Below are positions 21,147 to 24,727 of a stretch of DNA of 24,727 bases, one piece after another. Source of the stretch: Treponema_I sp045616125 (GTDB lineage Bacteria > Spirochaetota > Spirochaetia > Treponematales > Treponemataceae); contig JAZLGC010000046.1 in assembly GCA_045616125.1 (NCBI GenBank), positions 1 through 24,727 of the forward strand, given 5' to 3'. The position numbers and the translations under genes are program-made. The notes beneath the pieces were generated by a model. That model was not told the origin of the DNA. It searched no databases and saw only the letters and a program-made list of their open reading frames with translations. The stretch's first letter is position 1; each line of letters opens with the position of its first letter.

Positions 21147-22076
21147 ATGAAATATGTGTTTGTAGTAAATCCTGTAGCAGGTAGCGGAAAAGCAGTTGAA
21201 ACAGTAAAAAACGCCGTTGCAAACCTGCCGGAACGCGATGTATGTGAAATTATTGAGACATCTGGTGTTGGCGATGCCACAGTTAAGGTACAGCAGTACG
21301 CAGAAACCCATTGCAATGAAGAAATCAGGTTTATTGCCTGTGGTGGCGATGGAACCCTGAACGAAGTTGTTAACGGCATGATGAAAGGCGGTGCCGGGGG
21401 AAACAGCAGTATCAGTCTGTCGGTTTATCCCTGCGGCAGCGGAAACGATTTTGTGAAAGCCTTTGGTGGCGCTGAAGTATTTCTTGATATAGGGAAACTG
21501 ATTCATGCTCCGAACCGGCCATTAGACGTTATTCAGATTGGTGAGAAATACGGCGTAAACGTTCTGAATTTTGGTTTTGAAGCGAAAGTTGCTGCCGAAA
21601 TGGAAATTGGTCGGGCTCGTCGTGGTCACGGAAGTAAAAGCGATTATACCAAAGGGATTATAAAGGCGCTGTTTACCAGCATGAACAATCCCTGCACCGT
21701 TGAAGTAGACGGCGAAGTTCTGAATCCAAGCGGTACCATTCTGCTGTGTACTGTTGCAAACGGTCAGTATGTAGGTGGCTCTTTCAAATGTGCACCCCGA
21801 TCAAAATGCGATGATGGACTTCTTGATGTTTGTCTGGTTGATCCTATTTCACAGCTGAAATTCATTACCATGGTAGGACTGTATGAAAAAGGTGAACATC
21901 TGGATTCCCCCCGCATGAAAGACATTACCCACTGGAAGCAGGGAAAATCAATTACCGTCCGCGCACCGGAAGGCTTTGTCTACTGCATTGACGGTGAACT
22001 TATCCAGAAGAATGAATTTACCGCCACCTGCATCCCAGGCGCCCTGCAATTGGCCGTGCCGGAAGTCAGACAGTAA
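21147..22076 (+). CDS. Diacylglycerol kinase-family lipid kinase
   Basis: A 309-aa cytoplasmic kinase of the DagK/YegS family, which phosphorylates diacylglycerol or a related lipid. The nucleotide-binding motif CGGDGTLNE (near 67-75) and YPCGSGNDF loop are intact; NPVAGSGK occurs at residues 8-15. ATG 21147 is chosen because AAGGTGG (21134-21140) directly touches the ATG at 21141. It follows the OmpA-like gene by 15 bp and is the last gene of the run. Confidence 0.88.
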   Translation: MKYVFVVNPVAGSGKAVETVKNAVANLPERDVCEIIETSGVGDATVKVQQYAETHCNEEIRFIACGGDGTLNEVVNGMMKGGAGGNSSISLSVYPCGSGNDFVKAFGGAEVFLDIGKLIHAPNRPLDVIQIGEKYGVNVLNFGFEAKVAAEMEIGRARRGHGSKSDYTKGIIKALFTSMNNPCTVEVDGEVLNPSGTILLCTVANGQYVGGSFKCAPRSKCDDGLLDVCLVDPISQLKFITMVGLYEKGEHLDSPRMKDITHWKQGKSITVRAPEGFVYCIDGELIQKNEFTATCIPGALQLAVPEVRQ

Positions 22077-22089
22077 TCAACACCTGAGT

Positions 22090-22404
22090 TCATTGATTTT
22101 TCCCTAACTCACAAAGATAGTCTTCAACATTTCTGTAGCTTATGCCCTGTTCTGTTTCTGCATCTTCTCCACGATATAAAACAATTTTTCCAGTATTGTT
22201 TCGTATCTGAATTCAGTCTTCCTGCACTTTTCTTCATTCATCAAATGACGATACTGGGATGGAGTTTTTTCCTTACTATGATTCTTTTTCTTTCTGAAGC
22301 TGATACCTCCTTAAAGATTTCATCCATCAATAATGTTTTTACAAGAGATTCTGCCTGAGGATAACGAAGCCCTGGCTGACTGAAAGAAGGAAGTTTATCC
22401 TGAT
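22090..22404 (-). pseudogene. Decayed 3' part of a DUF4143 AAA ATPase
   Basis: Three reading-frame pieces line up with the C-terminal part of DUF4143-type ATP-binding proteins: LPSFSQPGLRYPQAESLVK..., then TPSQYRHLMNEEKCRKTEFRY, then GKIVLYRGED...YRNVEDYL to a stop at 22090. The first junction (about 22265) needs an internal deletion, the second (about 22191) a single-base deletion. The N-terminal P-loop part is missing. These proteins are abundant in gut bacteria and of uncertain role. The plus-strand gap 22077-22500 holds nothing else coding. Confidence 0.7.
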
Positions 22405-22439
22405 TCTAATTTCTTCAATATCCATGAAATTAGAATCAG
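22400..22439. repeat. Perfect 14-bp inverted repeat
   Basis: CTGATTCTAATTTC and its exact complement, with a 12-nt loop, mark the 5' border of the pseudogene remnant. No T-run; it could be the scar of a rearrangement. Confidence 0.7.
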
Positions 22440-22474
22440 AAATGCGAAGTAATGAAGCATATAGCGAAGTTATA

Positions 22475-22489
22475 TGTAGTTATACTACA
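22475..22489. promoter_or_regulatory. 15-bp odd palindrome upstream of the AlbA_2 gene
   Basis: TGTAGT-TAT-ACTACA lies 7 bp upstream of the predicted -35 of the next gene, a usual place for an operator. Confidence 0.4.
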
Positions 22490-22495
22490 CTCTAC

Positions 22496-22524
22496 TTCAC
22501 TGCATTCTTATTTTATGGTAAAGT
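22496..22524 (+). promoter_or_regulatory. Promoter of the AlbA_2 gene
   Basis: TTCACT (22496-22501), 17 bp, TAAAGT (22519-22524) preceded by TGG. The predicted start of transcription (about 22531) lies after the ATG at 22527, which favours ATG 22542 as the real start. Confidence 0.55.
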
Positions 22525-22541
22525 AAATGCGAGGCTTTCTT

Positions 22542-24002
22542 ATGTTATTAGAATATTTGATACCAGGATTAAACATTGAAGATGCAAGAAATGAATTTAA
22601 GGGAATTATTGAAGAGGGAAAGTCTGAAGATTCAGGCAGAGTAAAGGAAATAGGATGGTTGAAGACCATAGCTGCTTTTGCAAATACTGATGGTGGAACT
22701 CTATATATTGGAGTTGAAAACAAAAGCCACACCGTTGTTTCTCTTGATCACGATACTGCCGATAAAATTGTTCTGATGATTCACCGTCAGATAAAACAAC
22801 GTCTGGAACCTTCAATCAAGTACAAAATTGATTCAATCGCAATAAATGAAACTTCACAAACCCGCTATATATTAAAAGTTATTGTTGAACAGAGCAAACT
22901 ACTTCCAGTTACGCTTCATGAAGAAAACCTTCTTGGAATTTATGTTCGGAATTATGGAAATTCAGTTTTAGCAACTCCAGAACAGATTCGTGACATGGTA
23001 CTTTTGAGTGACAGCAATCCTTTCGACCAGCCCTTTACTGATGAAAAACTTGAGGCTTCGGATTTTTCAAAACTGTTTTCATTGTATCAGGAAAGAACTG
23101 GCGTTGAATTAACCGAAAAGGCTCTGATTTCTATTGGTTTTATGAACAATGAAAAAAAACTTTCAAAAGGTGCATTGCTTTTTAAGGATAATTATGAAAA
23201 CGAACGAACAAGAATAACCTGTACATTGTGGCCTGAACTTACAAAAGGAAGTTCTCTGATTCTTGCATCTGAAGATTTTTCAGGAAATATTTTTGATTCA
23301 ATCACTTTTGCAACCCGGTTCATTCAGAATCACTCTGTAAATGGCTTCAAAAAGGAAGCTGATCAGCGTGTTGATTATTTTTCATACCCGGCCCGTTCAC
23401 TGACGGAAGGAATTGTAAATGCAGTTGCACATCGCAATTATTTTATGAATGGAAGCCAGATAGAAATTAACATGTATAAAGACCGTCTTGAAATTACTTC
23501 TCCGGGAGCCTTGCTTGGCGTAAAGGAATTGAAAAAGGAAAAAAACATTTCTTCAATAATTCCACGCCGCAGAAATGAAGTAATATGTTCTGTTCTTGAA
23601 TACTGCCGCTATATGGAATCAGAAGGTTCCGGGTTCGATAAAATTGAGCAGGATTATGCAGGAAAGGGAGATGCATTTAAACCATATATTTCTTCAACTG
23701 GCAATTCATTTACACTTGTGCTTCCAAACCTTACATTCAGTTACGGAGTTATCGATGATGATTCAGTGCCAGAAGTTCATGTTGATGGATTACTTGATGG
23801 CAAAAATGACCTGAAAATACTTTCATTTTGTTTTAGGAAAGAACATTCTGCAAAAGAAATAGCTGATTATCTTGGAATAAAAGCTTCAACATATTTTAGA
23901 ACGGAAGTATTGGGAAATCTGGTTTCAATTGGTTATTTGCTGGAGAACAAAACAGAAACTCCTGCCAAATATCTTTCAAATCCATCAAAAGTATATGTAT
24001 GA
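22542..24002 (+). CDS. AlbA_2/Schlafen-type putative DNA-binding ATPase-like protein
   Basis: A 486-aa cytoplasmic protein. The N-terminal AlbA_2 domain has EFKGIIEEGKSEDSG and AFANTDGGTLYIGVEN (about 17-55). A GHKL-like ATPase part follows, with EGIVNAVAHRNY as N-box near 287-298 and ESEGSGFDKI as the glycine loop. A C-terminal winged helix (SAKEIADYLGIKASTYFRT) completes it. Such proteins are often annotated as RecG-like or transcriptional regulators; some act in phage defence, but nothing here proves that. GAGG 7 nt before ATG 22542 fixes the start. Codon use is clearly AT-richer than the pot operon, consistent with acquisition. Confidence 0.82.
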   Translation: MLLEYLIPGLNIEDARNEFKGIIEEGKSEDSGRVKEIGWLKTIAAFANTDGGTLYIGVENKSHTVVSLDHDTADKIVLMIHRQIKQRLEPSIKYKIDSIAINETSQTRYILKVIVEQSKLLPVTLHEENLLGIYVRNYGNSVLATPEQIRDMVLLSDSNPFDQPFTDEKLEASDFSKLFSLYQERTGVELTEKALISIGFMNNEKKLSKGALLFKDNYENERTRITCTLWPELTKGSSLILASEDFSGNIFDSITFATRFIQNHSVNGFKKEADQRVDYFSYPARSLTEGIVNAVAHRNYFMNGSQIEINMYKDRLEITSPGALLGVKELKKEKNISSIIPRRRNEVICSVLEYCRYMESEGSGFDKIEQDYAGKGDAFKPYISSTGNSFTLVLPNLTFSYGVIDDDSVPEVHVDGLLDGKNDLKILSFCFRKEHSAKEIADYLGIKASTYFRTEVLGNLVSIGYLLENKTETPAKYLSNPSKVYV

Positions 24003-24124
24003 GTATACCGTCTGTGAACTGGAAGTTCGGGTTCCTCTGGTGTCATGGCTGCCCTCAGGGTTTCTGCTTCCTGCTGGCTGATACTTCCTGCTTTTCCGTA
24101 AAGAATTTTTTTTGATTTCCACCC

Positions 24125-24168
24125 AAAACTCAAATTTTTTTCACGAAAAACTCCAATAACTATATGCA
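24125..24168 (+). promoter_or_regulatory. Upstream element shared with comM (3914-3957)
   Basis: 33 of 44 ungapped identities with the comM upstream region. It stands directly before the truncated Rpn-type gene. The rest of 24003-24124 has no recognised content; a minus-strand frame there is not convincing. Confidence 0.5.
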
Positions 24169-24179
24169 GAAATTTTTAG

Positions 24180-24727
24180 AAGTTCCTGCAGTCCGTACAC
24201 CCGGATTATGACAGCCACGGTGTCCGTTTTGACGTCTATGTCCGGAACAGTGACCGGGTCATAGACCTGGAGATGCAAGCCGTCTATAAAACGGACCTGT
24301 TGAAGCGTGCCCGCTACTATCAGGCCATGCTTGATATGGACCAGCTGCAGCGTTCGCTTGACTATGATGCCCTCAAAGAGAGTTACGTAGTGTTCATCTG
24401 TCTTGACGACCCGTTTACAGAAAGACTTCCCCGCTACACGTTCAAGCGTGTCTGCCAGGAACTGCAGGATACTAAAGCTGCAACAGACAGCAGGTATGAT
24501 GACAATTCACTAACCGTCTTTTATAATGCAGGTGCATGGGAAAGTTCAGACGATGCAGGCATCAAGTCATTTCTGCAGTACGTTAAAACAGCAAATCCCT
24601 CTAGCAGTTTAACCAGCGACATTCAGCACGCCGTTGAGACTGCTAAAAAACACGACCCCTGGAGGCACGAATTCATGACACTGGAAATGAAGCTGGCAGA
24701 AGAACGCAAGGAAGGCTATACCGAAGG
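24180..24727 (+). pseudogene. 5'-truncated Rpn/PD-(D/E)XK nuclease family transposase, continues past window
   Basis: The reading frame from 24180 encodes FLQSVHPDYDSHGVRFDVYV, then VIDLEMQ, RARYYQAMLDMDQL, SYVVFICLDDPF and PRYTF, all typical of the PDDEXK_2 transposase/recombination-promoting nuclease family. The catalytic FDVYV Asp and DLEMQ Glu are present. The usual N-terminal 60-70 residues are missing: an in-frame TAG stands at 24177-24179 and the only nearby ATG (24165) is in another frame and ends after 15 codons. The frame is open to the window end. Confidence 0.75.

Noticed and set aside
22140..22296. AraC-family C-terminal remnant (TPSQYRHLMN)
   Set aside because: The same piece fits better in DUF4143 ATPases, where QYRHL..EEKC..TEFRY is followed by GK.VLYRGE, exactly as found in the next frame.
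24003..24133. Minus-strand reading frame KILYGKAGSISQQEAE
   Set aside because: Starts only with TTG, has no ribosome site, and continues antisense into the AlbA_2 gene; no family recognised with confidence.

Overview
The window is most consistent with a Treponema-like spirochaete, probably a host-associated one. This rests on gene content: several stand-alone cyclic-nucleotide-binding proteins, a potABCD locus whose PotD is a lipoprotein with a relaxed lipobox, an OmpA-like protein with the GHTA variant of the peptidoglycan-binding loop, and abundant DUF4143, AlbA_2 and Rpn-type accessory genes. No rRNA or species-diagnostic sequence is present, so genus level is an inference.

Layout. 1-550: gene-free and hairpin-rich, ending in tRNA-Thr(CGU), with a duplicated copy of that tRNA's 3' end 199 bp away. 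619-3828: a two-domain cNMP-binding protein, a PHP phosphoesterase and a LacI-type regulator. 3984-6436: comM, convergent with a PNPOx-like gene plus ogt. 6646-8220: two tRNA-Leu genes (CAG, CAA) flanking two small exported proteins. 8240-11908: a potassium channel plus cNMP-binding operon, divergent from a CYTH (class IV adenylate cyclase-like) gene followed by a galactokinase-family gene. 11880-14441: recX with a reversed-order response regulator, rplM-rpsI with a structured leader, and a small membrane protein. 14529-15692: an aldo/keto reductase with ferredoxin motifs. 15893-22076: a six-gene run potABCD, ompA-like, dagK-like. 22090-24727: AT-richer accessory DNA with a decayed DUF4143 ATPase, an intact AlbA_2 protein and a 5'-truncated Rpn-type transposase running off the end.

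How it works together. The channel, the single-domain cNMP sensor, the CYTH enzyme and the larger cNMP protein could form a cyclic-nucleotide signalling set. The pot genes form one polyamine uptake operon that has picked up an envelope protein and a lipid kinase. The tRNA genes each carry their own promoter and terminator, do not encode CCA, and are flanked downstream by short palindromic repeats.

Most notable signals: (1) six genes have a -10 hexamer ending 6-7 nt before their ATG and no usable Shine-Dalgarno, so their mRNAs are predicted to be leaderless, while other genes here have normal leaders; (2) the tRNA-Thr 3'-end duplication joined to a hairpin mosaic, and a 24-bp repeat found beyond two tRNA-type terminators; (3) a 44-bp upstream element shared by comM and the Rpn remnant; (4) a strong hairpin pair in the rplM leader; (5) a 40-bp almost perfect palindrome after the aldo/keto reductase gene.
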